Positions 1 through 12,300 of a stretch of DNA of 64,000 nucleotides are shown here, piece by piece. Both the position numbers and the translations under genes were made by a program. This stretch comes from Buddleja alternifolia. Taxonomy: Eukaryota; Streptophyta; Magnoliopsida; Lamiales; Scrophulariaceae. The stretch's first letter is position 1. Every line of letters begins with the position of its first letter. Where the stretch lies: positions 17,410,708 to 17,474,707 of the forward strand of contig CM033391.1 in assembly GCA_019426215.1 (NCBI GenBank). The letters are read 5' to 3'. The notes below the pieces were generated by a model. The model was not told the origin of the DNA, made no database searches, and saw only the letters and a program-made list of their open reading frames with translations.

Positions 1-1177
1 TATCACTTGTTGGAATACCTGACATGAATTTCGAGTATATTTTTTCTTGTGTCTCTCTTTTATAGCAATTGGCGACACAATCATAAATATTTAAATTTTC
101 TAATGTAATGGCACGACATGCATGTGGGCATGGAATACCACTCATTTGCCACTCTTGACATGTGCAAGTCTCATTCTTAAAGTTAACCACAACATTTCCA
201 TTTCGCCTTTCACTTACTTCAACTTCATAAGGAGGTCTAGGTGATGCAAGCAATCCTTGTCCAAAGCCTTGATTCTCAATGATTTTTTTCTCAATCCTAT
301 TCCTTACAAGAATTTTCCAATTACACAAGTCATCCACTTTATTCAGCAAAAGTCTAGCATAATTCTTACAATGTGCTTGCATCATTTTTCCAAATGGTAG
401 AAATCTATCTTCTCCCATCCACGCATAGAATGACTCAGCTGGATTTGTATTCATACGATCCCAACGAGGCTTGAGAAACAATGCATTAGACTAATGCTCT
501 GGACCATTAGAAACTACCCAATCATACAAGTAAGGCTGAAAGTTTTTCATTCTCACTAAAGCGTTCGTATATTTCTCTATGGTTCTCGCATATGCAATAT
601 CATCCGGATTCTTGAGGGCTCTAGCTTTTGCGGCACTTTGCAATTTAAAGTGGGGATTTTTATTGACATAAGCACTGAAATTTTCTTTGACATGTCGGTA
701 GTAATACGCATGATTCTCCGAACCAAATAGTTCATTTACAACTGAAATTATTGCTAGATTTCGATCAGAGATAATAACGACCTCAGAGTTAGATACTACA
801 TCCTTCAAGTGCTTTAAAAACCAAAACCAATCTTCTTCATTTTCTCCCGTCACAATGCCATAGCAATCGGGTACAAGCCATTATTGGCATCTAATGCGGA
901 AGCAGCTAATAATGTATCGCGATATGGACCTCTTAAGTGACACCCATCAATAAAAATTATTGGTCTACATCCAATAGTAAAACCATGAATAGAGCATGCA
1001 TAAGCCACAAAAAGCTGTTTAAATGTTCCATTGTCATAGCATGATCATTCATCAATAGTACCGGGCATAACCTCCTTCAGTCTATTGCAAAACCAAGGTA
1101 TTAGTTTGTAAGAGTCTTCTACATTTCCATCTAGCATTTGTTTCGCTCTCTCTTTTGTTGCCCATGCTTGATGCTAT

Positions 1178-1362
1178 TGTTAGATTAAAGAAAACCCCTT
1201 AGGGAACTTGTATTACTGAGTAACATATTTATATAGATACATGTACTTGGTAAACAAGAAACCCTAACTATAAAAAAGGAAAGATATTCTAAACAATAAA
1301 GATAAATACACAATATAAGATAAGGAAAGATCCTATGCTAATCTAGAAGATATATTCTAACA
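1178..1362 (-). repeat. TRIM 3' LTR
   Basis: A 185-bp terminal repeat, nearly identical to 1925-2109. Because the element reads leftwards, this copy is its 3' LTR, preceded on the minus strand by the purine tract. Confidence 0.88.
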
Positions 1363-1924
1363 CTCCCCCGTAGTCGAAACGTGAGAGTCTTGAATGTTGA
1401 GACTGGACCAAAGAAATCTAATCATAGAGAATTTGAGAAGAAGACAGCGACAAAAATAAAAGGTGGTGGTGGCCTTAAGAGGCGGAGGCGGCGGCAGCAC
1501 CAAGTCCTTGTTTTTTAAGGGTGAGTGGCGGCAACGAACAAAACTAAAGGCGGCAGCCCGCGGCCAAAGAGAGAAGGCGACAGCATAAAATAAAAAGGCA
1601 GCAGCTCCAAGTCCTCATTTTCCAAGGGTGAGCGGCGAAAACTAACAAAACTAAAGGCGGCGGCGGCGGCAGCTAAAACATGGAAAAGGAAAGAAACGGG
1701 TGGCGGTGGCAACAACCAAAAGAGATGGCGGCGGCGGCTAAAACACAAAAAAGATAAAGATAGGTTTCTAAACCCAAACTAAATTACAAAAAATTCACCA
1801 AAGTGAAGGAAGAACAAAAAGAGAAAAAAATATTATAGGGAGCCGGACGGGGACGACGATGGTAGAGGCTGGCGGAAGCGAAAGATCATGAGGGTTGAAA
1901 GAAAAATCCTTTAGCTCGATACCA
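1363..1924 (-). other. TRIM interior, GGC-rich, non-coding
   Basis: This 562-bp interior is rich in GGC/GCC trinucleotides. A roughly 100-bp block is repeated (about 1494-1560 and 1600-1675; both copies carry CCAAGTCCT and then AACAAAACTAAAGGCGG). No retroviral domain is visible. The open frames here are low-complexity translations of the GGC runs. Confidence 0.7.
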
Positions 1925-2109
1925 TGTTAGATTAAAGAAAACCCCGTAGGGAACTTGTATTACTGAGTAACATATTTATAGAGATACATGTACTTGGTAA
2001 ACAAGAAACCCTAACTATAAAGAAGGAAAGATATTCTAAGCAATAAAGATAAATAGACAATATAAGATAAGGAAAGATCCTATGCTAATCTAGAAGATAT
2101 ATTCTAACA
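1925..2109 (-). repeat. TRIM 5' LTR
   Basis: A 185-bp terminal repeat. The primer-binding site abuts it on the interior side, and the duplicated target GATAT abuts it outside. Confidence 0.88.
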
Positions 2110-3066
2110 GATATGTCATCTGAAGATGATGATCACCCCATACATCATGACAAATTTGTGTTGGAAGATAACTATAATTACTCGATATCTTGTCAGAAAC
2201 AATGTCTCCCTTTAACTTTGAACTGAATCTTGGTTTGAAATTTATTAAATCTGCAGCTGAATGTGAATGACAACTATTGAATTTCTTTACTGAGACACTC
2301 TCTGATTCACCATCGCGTCCGACAAATATTTTCCATGGGCAATCCTCAATGACACATCGGATGCTCAAGTATCTTGCTTTGTTATGATTAAATTTGTATG
2401 AGAATCTGTGAGCAATTGAGTATTTGTATATTGCCAAACGAAATGCTTCTGCATTCTCAAAAGTTTGTCCTTCTCCGACAATTATATCATCCCAAACAGA
2501 AGTAGCATGAGGTATCAGTCTATCTCCATATGACACCATATCAGTTGACAAGGCTCCATTGGATTCAGTTTCAGTAGGTTGCGTTCCTTGAATGGTTTTC
2601 GGAAAACACCTATTAGAAAGAATTTTCTATTAATATTGGATAAAAAGAGAAATATAAAGAGATATTATTGCTCTTTTTAGAAAAAAAAATACCTATTGTT
2701 TTGTCCATTAGTTGAAGTGTCAACTTGAATATCGCTAGCGCTTGATACATAAATATGTGCGAATTTATCATTGAGTTGCATTAGTGTATCAAGTCCAGCT
2801 TGATCCTTCAATAATATTAGTTGGTTAAGAGAATATTTAACTGAAAAGTGCAGTACTTTCTCATCCGGTGCAATTCCTAGCCGTCTAAATACCGCTGTTT
2901 TAAATTCTGCATAACACACACTTGTATGCACGTAAATGTGATCAGTCACACCACCCTTATATATCAAGGAACCATCGGCACCCATTTCATTTCTTCCACC
3001 CCAGTGACAGAAACAAAAAAGCTGATTCCCCATTGCTTCCATGTTTCCTACATGTAAATCACTCAA

Positions 3067-3275
3067 AAACTAAGAAAATAAGATATATATATATATATAC
3101 ACACACACACAAGACTAGAAAATATGTCAGTAGAAAATAAGATATACACACAAGGATTAGAAAATAAGTCCTATCTGGAAAATATGTCAGTTCCATTATT
3201 ATGAAGACAAGATGCAGCATCTTCTTCATGCATAACTATGATAATATACTATATACTACTTAGATAAAACATATA

Positions 3276-3322
<47 letters not shown>

Positions 3323-4200
3323 TTCCTTACCTCACAATCTAACTTTTACCACTTCACATACACCCCTCTCTCTAAAGTTTATTAATCACTTGTCAATTGA
3401 TAATTTACATAGTTATATATATGTCCATTTCTATTGATTCTTTATAAAGCGGACTTAGCGATCAGTGAGTTTTGACAAAGAAATTTTCTCTAATCAGTAT
3501 GTGTTACAAAAATTAGTTATGCAAGTTAAACCCTAGCATTCTATATTCACTAATCAAAAATCAATGGCGACGGACTTCAATTATTAAATATAATAATATT
3601 TAACAGTTAACTAATCAACTTGTTCAATAATATCTCATATTTTTGGAATACAAAATCATACAAAATAAGTTTTCTCCACGTAAATCAACCAAAAAAAAAA
3701 AGAATTTCTTTTCATAATAAATCATTAGATACACAAACATAAAACATTCAATATTTAGACAAGAAAATAAGATATTTAGACTATTACACTTTATTTCATA
3801 TCGAAGAAACATACTTGAAGGTAGACTTACAGATTTTGTGTTGACAAGAAAGAAGAAGATTGTCAAGTCGTTCTTGTATGTGTTGATTGTAGTTGTAGTT
3901 TTACCAGTGATTTTTTTTTGTTCTGTTCTGTTCTGTGAAAGACGTAGGGTAGTAGGGTAGGGATTCTCTAGAGAAAAAGACGTGAAGAAGTGTGTTCTTG
4001 GTAAAATTATCTTCTTAATAAAATCAAAATTTTAGGAGTCCCTTCTCATTAAATATCCCAAAATTATTGTGTCTTTATTAATTTGGGAACTTCCTATTCC
4101 CTAGACACTAATTTTGCCTAATATTTATATCTTCTCCATACAATATAAAAAGTAGATAGTGTTATTTCAACAAAAAACATGCATATTTCCTTCTATTTTT
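3067..4200. other. AT-rich stretch between the MULE start and the inverted-repeat element
   Basis: No gene is seen. It holds short (TA)n and (AC)n runs at about 3088-3112, a diverged local duplication around AAAATAAGATATA and ATATGTCAG (3070-3190), and a longer (TA)n run at 3279-3320. It may contain a 5' UTR exon and intron of the MULE gene on the minus strand, since AAATCT|GTAAGT occurs near 3830. Confidence 0.5.
3279..3320. repeat. (TA)n microsatellite
   Basis: An uninterrupted TA dinucleotide run of about 40 bp in an AT-rich region. Confidence 0.9.
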
Positions 4201-4711
4201 TTTAGGGTTTAATGCATAAAACCCACTTGTGTGTATATTAAAAATACAAGAAACCCCAATATATTAACGACATAGCTTAAACATCCCCCTGCGTTCTTAA
4301 AAGTATGCGAAAAAACCAAATTCTTTTAAAAAGATAAAAGGAAATATGCGTTTTTTTGGATGAAACAACTCTATTTACCTTTTTATATTGTATGGAGATA
4401 ACAAATAAGCATGTTAATAAATATGAGAAATATGAAAAATACCTTCATTTTCTAACAGAATTTGGTTTTTTCGCAAGTTTTCTAAGAACATAAGGGGATG
4501 ATTACGTTATTTCATTAACACAAGTTTTTTTCTTTTGTATTTCTGATATAACACATGGGGGTTTATGCATTTAATCCATCTTTTTAACAAAATGAGGATT
4601 TTACGCCTTTTTAATAACAAATGGGTGTTTAGCCTATTATATTAACACATTTTTTTTTTTCCTTTTTTCCGCATTTTCAAAATAAAAAGGGAGGTTTTAT
4701 GCGTTTAACCC
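4201..4711. mobile_element. Inverted-repeat (foldback/MITE-like) element in front of DAP3
   Basis: The left arm (about 4203-4335) reads AGGGTTTAATGCATAAAACC and later GCGAAAAAACCAAATTCT. Its reverse complement returns at about 4590-4445, with the same motifs in the same order. A third copy of the terminal motif ends the element on the right (GGTTTTATGCGTTTAACCCT, 4691-4711, inverted). It has no coding capacity. The arms are diverged but alignable. I could not fix a clean target duplication because both flanks are T-rich. The right end lies about 220 bp before the DAP3 start codon, so it may form part of that promoter. Confidence 0.65.
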
Positions 4712-4930
4712 TTTTTTTCTTCTATAATAAAAGCTTGAAAGTTATTTATTTTGTCTAAAGTTTGCAAAGGCTCCTTTGGTCAATCACAAATTGTACTACA
4801 ACCCCATATAACTTTGGAAAGATTCCATTTTCCCCATTTACACAAGTAACATTTCCTCCCCCAAACCACACCCCACACACAGAGAGTCAGAGAAACCCCC
4901 AAAACCCCATAAACCAAAGAAATCAGAAAA

Positions 4931-7900
4931 ATGCTGCTCCGCTTGTTACTCCGATCAACAACCAATGCTGCTGCTCCTACTGCTGCTACATCTCCACTAC
5001 TCCAACAATCTCATCAATGGCAGCAGCTCTCCCTTTGGCGTGGCTTGGCTTCAAAGTCCAGGAAACAAGGCAAAGGCAAAGGCAAAGGCAAGTCCACCAA
5101 GGGTAAAAAAACCAAATCACCGAAATTCGATGCCAAGGAGAAGAAGAAATTCGATGCCAAGGAGAAGAAGAAGCAGCCTCCTGAAGAAATGAAGCCGGCG
5201 GCGGACGCTGAATCTTCTGGCGTACAAGAGGCCGAACTTCGCCGTCGCCTGCTGGCCGAGGACGACAAGAACCCCGCTCTTGACGTCGGTCCCAATGGCC
5301 GCCCTCTTTTTACCTCCACTCCTTCTATCTATTCGCTTACCAAAGACGACACTAACACTTACATGAGGTTCAGGTAATAATACATTCTTCTTCTTTTACT
5401 AATACACGGGTTTAAGTTTTACTTGAATACATTGCACCATATACTTCGATTTTGTTGTATGATGTGTCTCGAATCAAATATATTGGTTTGGGTTTTTCTT
5501 GGATTTTTTGTATAGTCACATTTTGCTTAATAGTCAGGTTGTAGTTTCGGCCACTGTTTAAGACTACATCTCATGCAGCTTCTGGGCAAACGCCTGTCGT
5601 GATTGGCTGAGGTGTTCTGCTCACCAAACTTAAATTTTTGGTGTGTTATTACTTGACAGTTTGTAAAAGCTTTTGGCCAAACACAATTTCGTAAAATCAG
5701 TTGCTTCTTAATCAATTTGCTATAAGTTTACTATTCTGGTGTCATTTTCCAAGTGTTTTCTGAATTCAGCGTAATTGGGTTGATATGCTTATAATGGATA
5801 AAATGTATGGTCGAGTGGGGAAATAAGACCGTGAAATTGGTTCAGAATCAAGTTGGTACATTCTTTATTATCATTGCTATGTGTGTGGATATGGGTATCG
5901 AATTGTGAAGGTGGATGCAACTATATTCCATTTTGTTTGTAGTATGGAGGAGTTAAAAGAGGCGTTGCCAGAGGGCTTGCCAATGGGAATGCTGAAGGAA
6001 TTCGAGGAATCAAGCAGGAGTGCATTGCTAGTACGGGAATCTTTCATTAATCTCCGGGATAATTTCAGGCGGGCTGCTGATCCTTCATTTGTAGTAAATT
6101 CTAAAGGTGCACCTATATTACCTATTGTTTGCTTATTGTGTTCAAAAATCTTTGACTTTGATAGAATTTTTTTTGTATCCATTGTTAAATTGTAGGAATT
6201 CATTGTTATGACACAAAGTAATTGGTGTACAATTTTGTTTTAGGGTGGAATCATGTTGAGCTAGAATTAACAAAGAACGCGAAGGATTTCATTTATTCTT
6301 CTTGATTGATGCAATACATATTGAAAGACACATGTTGAAACTTTATTAGGCTTTTTACCTCGAAAATCAAATACCTTCTCTTGTATCACTCTGTTGATTC
6401 ATAAAAACAACAGTTAACAGATGCTCTACTTTTTGATAACGAGTGGCTTGTGATGTCATATCAGCTCCCGAAGTTCGAAAGCAAATTGTTTTAGATGGTC
6501 CCGTGAGTTGCGGGAAGAGTACCGCACTTGCAATGCTTGTTCATTGGGCCCGTAAGGAAGGTTGGCTTGTGTTTTATGTGCCCAGAGGTCGAGACTGGAC
6601 ACATGGTGGATTATTTTATAAAAATCCTCAGACTGGTCTGTGGGATACCCCTGTGCAGGCAGCAAACATTCTGCAAGTAAGAACGTTTATTCTTCTTCGT
6701 GTTACTAACTATTGACATATTGATATAATCTGATGTCGAACTTCTATTACCTGTTACTATTTTGGTATATTATCTCATTCAATATCAGTACAGTAGACGG
6801 CCTTTTCAATCATGCTACTCCTTTTAATGTTATTGTTTCATGAATATGTGAGGAGAAATACTCTTTTATACAGTGGTGTCTGTTAGCTCCTGCATGAAAT
6901 TTTGAATAGGTTTTGTTATCATGATAATGAGTATTTAGTACCCTAAAATAATTGCAGATGTGATGATGCTCAAGTTAGATGGGCCCAACCCATAATTTTG
7001 TGTTTGAATGATTAATCTGATGTGGAAGCTGCATAATCAAAATGTATGCATGCACATTTTAGCACACATTTTTGGATACTGACTTTCTTGATTGTTCACT
7101 TATAGGATTTTTTGAAGTATAACAAGTCCTACTTGCAAGGTTTAAAATGCAATATTCTAGATCCTATTCCACTGGGAGAGGGTGCTGGTGTTGGGTGGCC
7201 AAAGGGTAGTGATAAAATGCAAATTTCCGAAGGGACAACTCTTTATCAGCTTGTTGAGGCTGGACTCAATGACACACATGCTGCTGTTGGGGTGGTGGTT
7301 CGATTGAGGAAGGAATTATCAAAAATCACTGATCTTCCTGTCTTTATTGCAATTGATCAAGTGAGGGTTTTTTTTCGGCTTCTTGTATTTTCTTTCCTAA
7401 GCAGTACTAATTGCTTTTTGAAATTCATTGGTATCCATCCTGCTAATCAGTTACTCTTGTACCTGGACAGTATAACAGTTGGTTTACATTCACTGATTTT
7501 GAAGAGCCGGTAACAGTTCGTTCTTGCCGAGCAGTTCATGCCAGAGAACTCGCAACTGTAAGTTACGATGTGTTTACTCAATATAATCCAAAAAATTTTA
7601 AATTAGTTGTTGAATATATATATGTATGTATTTATCATTTTCTATGTTCTATAGTATTTGTTGTTTACATATTTGTGGAATTAGATTTTGGATCAGGAAG
7701 AGTCAACTCGTGAGCATATTGTTCCGACTTCAATTTGAGATTCTAATAAATTGTCCATGTGTCTTTCATGGTGTACAGTCATGTACACGTATATAAACCA
7801 TTATCATTTGGTAACTATATTAGTAATAGGATAGTGAATATGGAGGCTAGTCACTATGTAAGCCTTTTCATCAAATTATTTTGTAAACTGAAGATATACA

Positions 7901-9351
7901 AATGAGTTTCATCCTTTTCCAACAGCAAGGGTCTTCTACTTTCTTGGTTTTGCTCTACAATTGATTACGACGAGTCTATAACTTTCAATTTGCACATATC
8001 TAAAACTTAGAGGAAGAAAAACAATTAGAACCTCACATGATAACTTGATTGCTATCTTTATTTGCTGAAATTACTTTCTGGTATCTGGAGAGTAAGATCT
8101 CTGTTGCAGGTGTTGCCGTGTGAATTTTTTTTATTGCTTTTATGAGTTAATTTTATATATAGTATCGCTTGGTATATTCTTTACTAAGTGCGTCTGATGT
8201 CAAGTCAATTCGTTTTGTATATCTGCTCCTTCCTTCCCCTGGGTCTGCTATTAGATTAAATGTGACATTGGTTAAAAAAGACAATCCATGTGTGACTTGT
8301 AGAGATGCTTGCCATAAGTATCTTCCATCAGAAGTTGATTAACTTTTTATTCTCACCTTTACATACATATGTTGCATTTTAGTTAATTGTAATAAATTAG
8401 AATGTAATCCAAATCTGGCACACATCTGACTTATGTATGTTGGTATAGCATAATACTTTTCTTAAGCACTTCCGGCTGTTGTTCCCTAGTGTTCTGGTTA
8501 TCAAGCGATGCTACTTTGAGAAATATACTTGTTATCTTCTGTACATATTTCTAATAATCTTATCTTCGTCTAAGTTAGAAATCTTCTTGAAACAAACTGC
8601 AAGCCTGAAAGTAATTTTAAGCAGAGTAATACCTGTTTCCTTGCACTGTGTAAGTTTTTTCCAATATTTGTCAGAGAGCATCTATCAAATAATTTCTTTT
8701 AATCAATCGTGTTTAGGGATCTAGCTTACTGGGAGATGAACAATTCTGAAATGGTTTAAATACTTGTAAAACCTAGCATGTTTCTTTTCTCAGCATGCCA
8801 GACCAACCAATAAAATTGCATATGAACCATGATGGTATGTGATCGGAAAAGGGGAGTGCGGTGACATAAAGATGCTCACTACTGCTACAAACTTTGTTCT
8901 TTTCATGTTCCTGAAGAGTGTTGTATTCTCGAATATACTATATGAATGTTGTTTTGGGTGATGTTAACTTGTCAAATATAAATTTGTAGGTCAATGCTTT
9001 TAGGTCAATGATGCATGAGGATATGATGGTGGGTGCTTTCTGTCATTCAACTGCAGTAGGGAAATTGCGTCAGGAATTGCCTGATGTTCCCACTGAGGCT
9101 CGAATCTATTTCCCTCGCTACAACTTAGGTGAAGCTGCTACCGTCTGCCACTACTATCTCAGGTTTGGTTCTCCGAATTTAAACTGACAGGTTTACTAAT
9201 TCTAACTATATGAAAATGCAACTTTTATGTAATCTTAACCGATGTTCTTAAAACCGAACCGGCGATGCAACCGGATAGCTAATCGGGTCACTGGGTCATT
9301 GGTTCAACCGGCTGAACCGGTGGAAAAAACCCGGTGGACCCACCATATATT

Positions 9352-9383
<32 letters not shown>

Positions 9384-12300
9384 ATAAGAAAAATATGAAA
9401 TGATATCTATATATATATATATATTTTTGGTTACAAAATGATATCTATATATGAAAAGCTAAAACAACAACTGCTTAATTTAATCATACTTTCACTCATT
9501 TCCAAATTCAAAAATTATTGTCTTATCATTTAACAACTAAAAGAAAAAGGAAATATAAATATTTTAAAAGGCTGACATGAGTGTAACAAAACCTAATCTG
9601 TAATCTTCTTTGCGCCTACAGTCAGTTCTCCTATCATCTTCCTCCTCTTCTTATTTGATTCTTTCTTCTTCATTTCCCCAAAATTCAAACTTAAATATGA
9701 ACTCTTTTTCACTTAGCAAATTGAGCAGTCTTCCTTACCTCCTCTTTAATCTAACAATTCTCTTTATCATTAGTGTCATCTTGAAAAAATTAATCCAAAA
9801 CCAAAAGAAATCAGAATTGGGCGAGTGAAACCATGGCCAACACCAGAAAAACAAAAATGGTGTAGAACCGGCAAGCCCGGTCTGGCCAAGTCGCCGGTTT
9901 TGACCGGTTTGCAGTGGGTCTATGCTCGACTCGTTTTTATATGCAACCGGACCAGACTAGTCGCCGGTCGGCGGTTTAACTGGCCGGACCAGTCCAGTTC
10001 TGAAAACATTCATCTTAGCTAGTGGCTCCGTTACTATTTGCTCTGTTGAATAGATTTTTCTTGTACATCTTCTGGACATGGTCATTTACGCTCAGTTCAG
10101 TTAAACCTGGTGGTAATTTGAAACTTCACCTCTCAAATAAAGCTTGTCTCACACTTATCTAGAATTACCTACATGCACTTTTTTCTCTCAGTGTGTTTTG
10201 ACGGACATTTTAAAGTGAACAACAAAGAAGGGCTTGATTCTATTAATAAACTGAAAGGCTCATACAGGTTAAAACTTCACATGTGAGTTCTGACTTATGT
10301 AAATAAAATCAAAAGAACAAGAACAGAAAACATGAAAACTGAATGAAGAAATGGGAGGTTTATAACGTGATAGACAACTGTTAAGGTATTTGTGTATGCT
10401 GAAACTTCAGTAATATTTTGCAGATTAAGTTAGGAACTAAGATATGGACTTTATCAAATTATTGCTGTGAAGAAAATTATGTATCCTATGACAGAATCTT
10501 AGTGGTTTACATTTCTTTTTGCCTTTCCTATATTAGATTGCTTGTGGGGAAAGGAGAAAAAAAATAAAACAAAAAAGAAAATATTATATGCAAATGTCAT
10601 TTGATTTTCCCTTTATGCCTCTTTCTTCCACCTTTAACTTGGTCCGAGTTTGGTTCCCACAACAATATATGACATAATAAATAATATTTGAGTATTTGAG
10701 TACTGATAGTTTGACATCTTCTTCCCCTTTTTCTTTAAATAAACTGTCTAAACCTCTAACCCAGAGCTGCACGTTCACTTCTAGCTAGACTCACTTCTCT
10801 GTGTTGAAATCGTGTGATTGTCACCAACTAAAATAGCTCACACCTCAACTGTTAACTCCAGCATCAAAACTCGTATTTAAACTACTACTTCACCTTTAAG
10901 CAAAGAGCAGACGCATATAAAATACTGAAAACAAAAACACAGATGTATGTCTAACTCCAACTTTTAGTTGGAGAATCTAAAAATTGAATCTGTCATGAGG
11001 TGCAGACTACAAGATGCACAATAAAACATGAAATACCATCTTCTATAACGATGTGTTTTGTCTGAAATTAATGGGGACGACGCAGTGTGAGAAGAGAACA
11101 ATTTGGGGAAAGCTTTGATCTTCTATTTCTGAGATGTACAAATGCCTCAAGTGAAAAATTTTGATGGAGGGCAATTGACGTAACTTTTCAAGGAAATACA
11201 TGAGAAATATATATTTGGTGACTGAATTTTTATGCAACCAAGGTGTATCATTATATACCACCTCTGAGGTAGGATTGCTCATCTCAGCATTTGGGGTTTA
11301 GTGATGGGCTTACTCTCCAATAATGGGCCCTCATGAAACCTAGTAAACAATGTACTAGGTTGGATAAATTTGTACATGTATTCTAGTACATCCAAGTAAA
11401 CAATCTCTACATGGAGTATAAAGTATGAAGCAATTTATATAGCTACATTGCAAGATGTGTTTTTGTTACTTTGGAATTTTACCAGTATAAACAACTAAAA
11501 ATAACTTTCCTTGCATTTACTATCATCTTCTTTTTTCCTTAAATTTTATTTATCTTCTGCAATTTTGGCACAAGATTTCGTATGCTATGTGATATAGAAG
11601 GTGCGTGCTAACTGATGGTAGGATTCAACTAAATATAGTATGTGAAAATCATAGCAGATGTTGGCAGTAAAGCAAATTGCTTATTGGAACCTTTTGGCTG
11701 AGGTTCAGTTGGTAAGGAGAACAAGAGTAGCACTCGTGTTTATCTGAGCTAGTGAGGAAGCTGGTTAGTGTAATTAGAGACATGGGCTCTAATTTGGTGA
11801 GAGAGAGATTCAGAAGCAATAGAATTATTTATAAAGAAACTTGAAACAGAAGGCAAACGTTTACTGGAAATAACTAGTAGAATATGAAGAGCAAGATTAA
11901 GAATCGAAGTGTTAAAAGAAATTAATATGACAGTACAAAAATGTAAATTGGAGTCCAAAATGAAACAGACGAATCTGAGAAACTCTACTTTGATACGGAA
12001 ACTGGGAAATTGATGCAAGACTTTGATCTGACATTGTAGACAACATGTTTAAAACTCCGTCTTTCTAGATGTGAGTGTGTAAAAGTTTTATTTATTTGAG
12101 TGAATTCTTAAAAAAACTTTGATCATTCTTCATGGACAGTTGCATCTTTTATAGAGAACTTGATGTCCACTGTTCAGATTTTTATAGAGAACAATTTCTT
12201 ATTTGAAATAATTGGAGCTGATAGGATTTTGCAAGATCTGTCTGGTCATCTTATGTGCTTTGCACGGATCTGGAAATATTAATGTCAATTCCTTCTATTT

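Larger units (their letters stand above)
1178..2109 (-). mobile_element. TRIM (miniature LTR retrotransposon), complete, inserted in the MULE gene
   Basis: Two 185-bp direct repeats bound a 562-bp interior with no gag or pol. The repeats start TGTTAG and end CTAACA, the usual TG...CA. Next to the right repeat, on the minus strand, is TGGTATCGAGCT (1924-1913), a near match to the initiator-Met tRNA primer site. Next to the left repeat is a purine tract, ACGGGGGAG. This fixes the minus orientation. Flanking 5-mers are GCTAT (1173-1177) and GATAT (2110-2114), a target duplication with one mismatch. The repeats differ at about 5 of 185 positions. The element must have been copied by another element's enzymes. 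Confidence 0.88.
1..3066 (-). pseudogene. Mutator-like (MULE/MuDR) transposase gene, interrupted and broken
   Basis: Reads leftwards and runs off the window start. Exon 1 (3066-2693) encodes a PB1-like N-terminal domain of the kind found in plant MULE proteins. A GT-AG intron fits 2692-2610. The next exon carries the MuDR-type DNA-binding region (about 2550-2110). A TRIM element occupies 1178-2109, after which the same reading frame resumes at 1177 (HQAWATKERAK). The DDE catalytic core follows (FIDGCHLRGPY near 960, then ISDRN). A SWIM zinc finger lies at about 110-170 (CTCQEW, then CPHAC). It encodes a cut-and-paste transposase acting in the nucleus. Disabling changes are a TGA at 1045-1047, a one-base frameshift near 853 and a TAG at 491-493. 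A possible 5' UTR donor (GTAAGT) sits near 3830. The terminal inverted repeats are not resolved here. Confidence 0.88.

Noticed and set aside
1515..1748. A 77-codon open frame in the TRIM interior
   Set aside because: Low-complexity translation of GGC-rich sequence with no relation to gag or any known protein.
5014..5319. A 101-codon frame antisense to DAP3 exon 1
   Set aside because: A shadow of the Lys/Glu-rich coding repeat on the other strand; the DAP3 frame has splice sites and homology.
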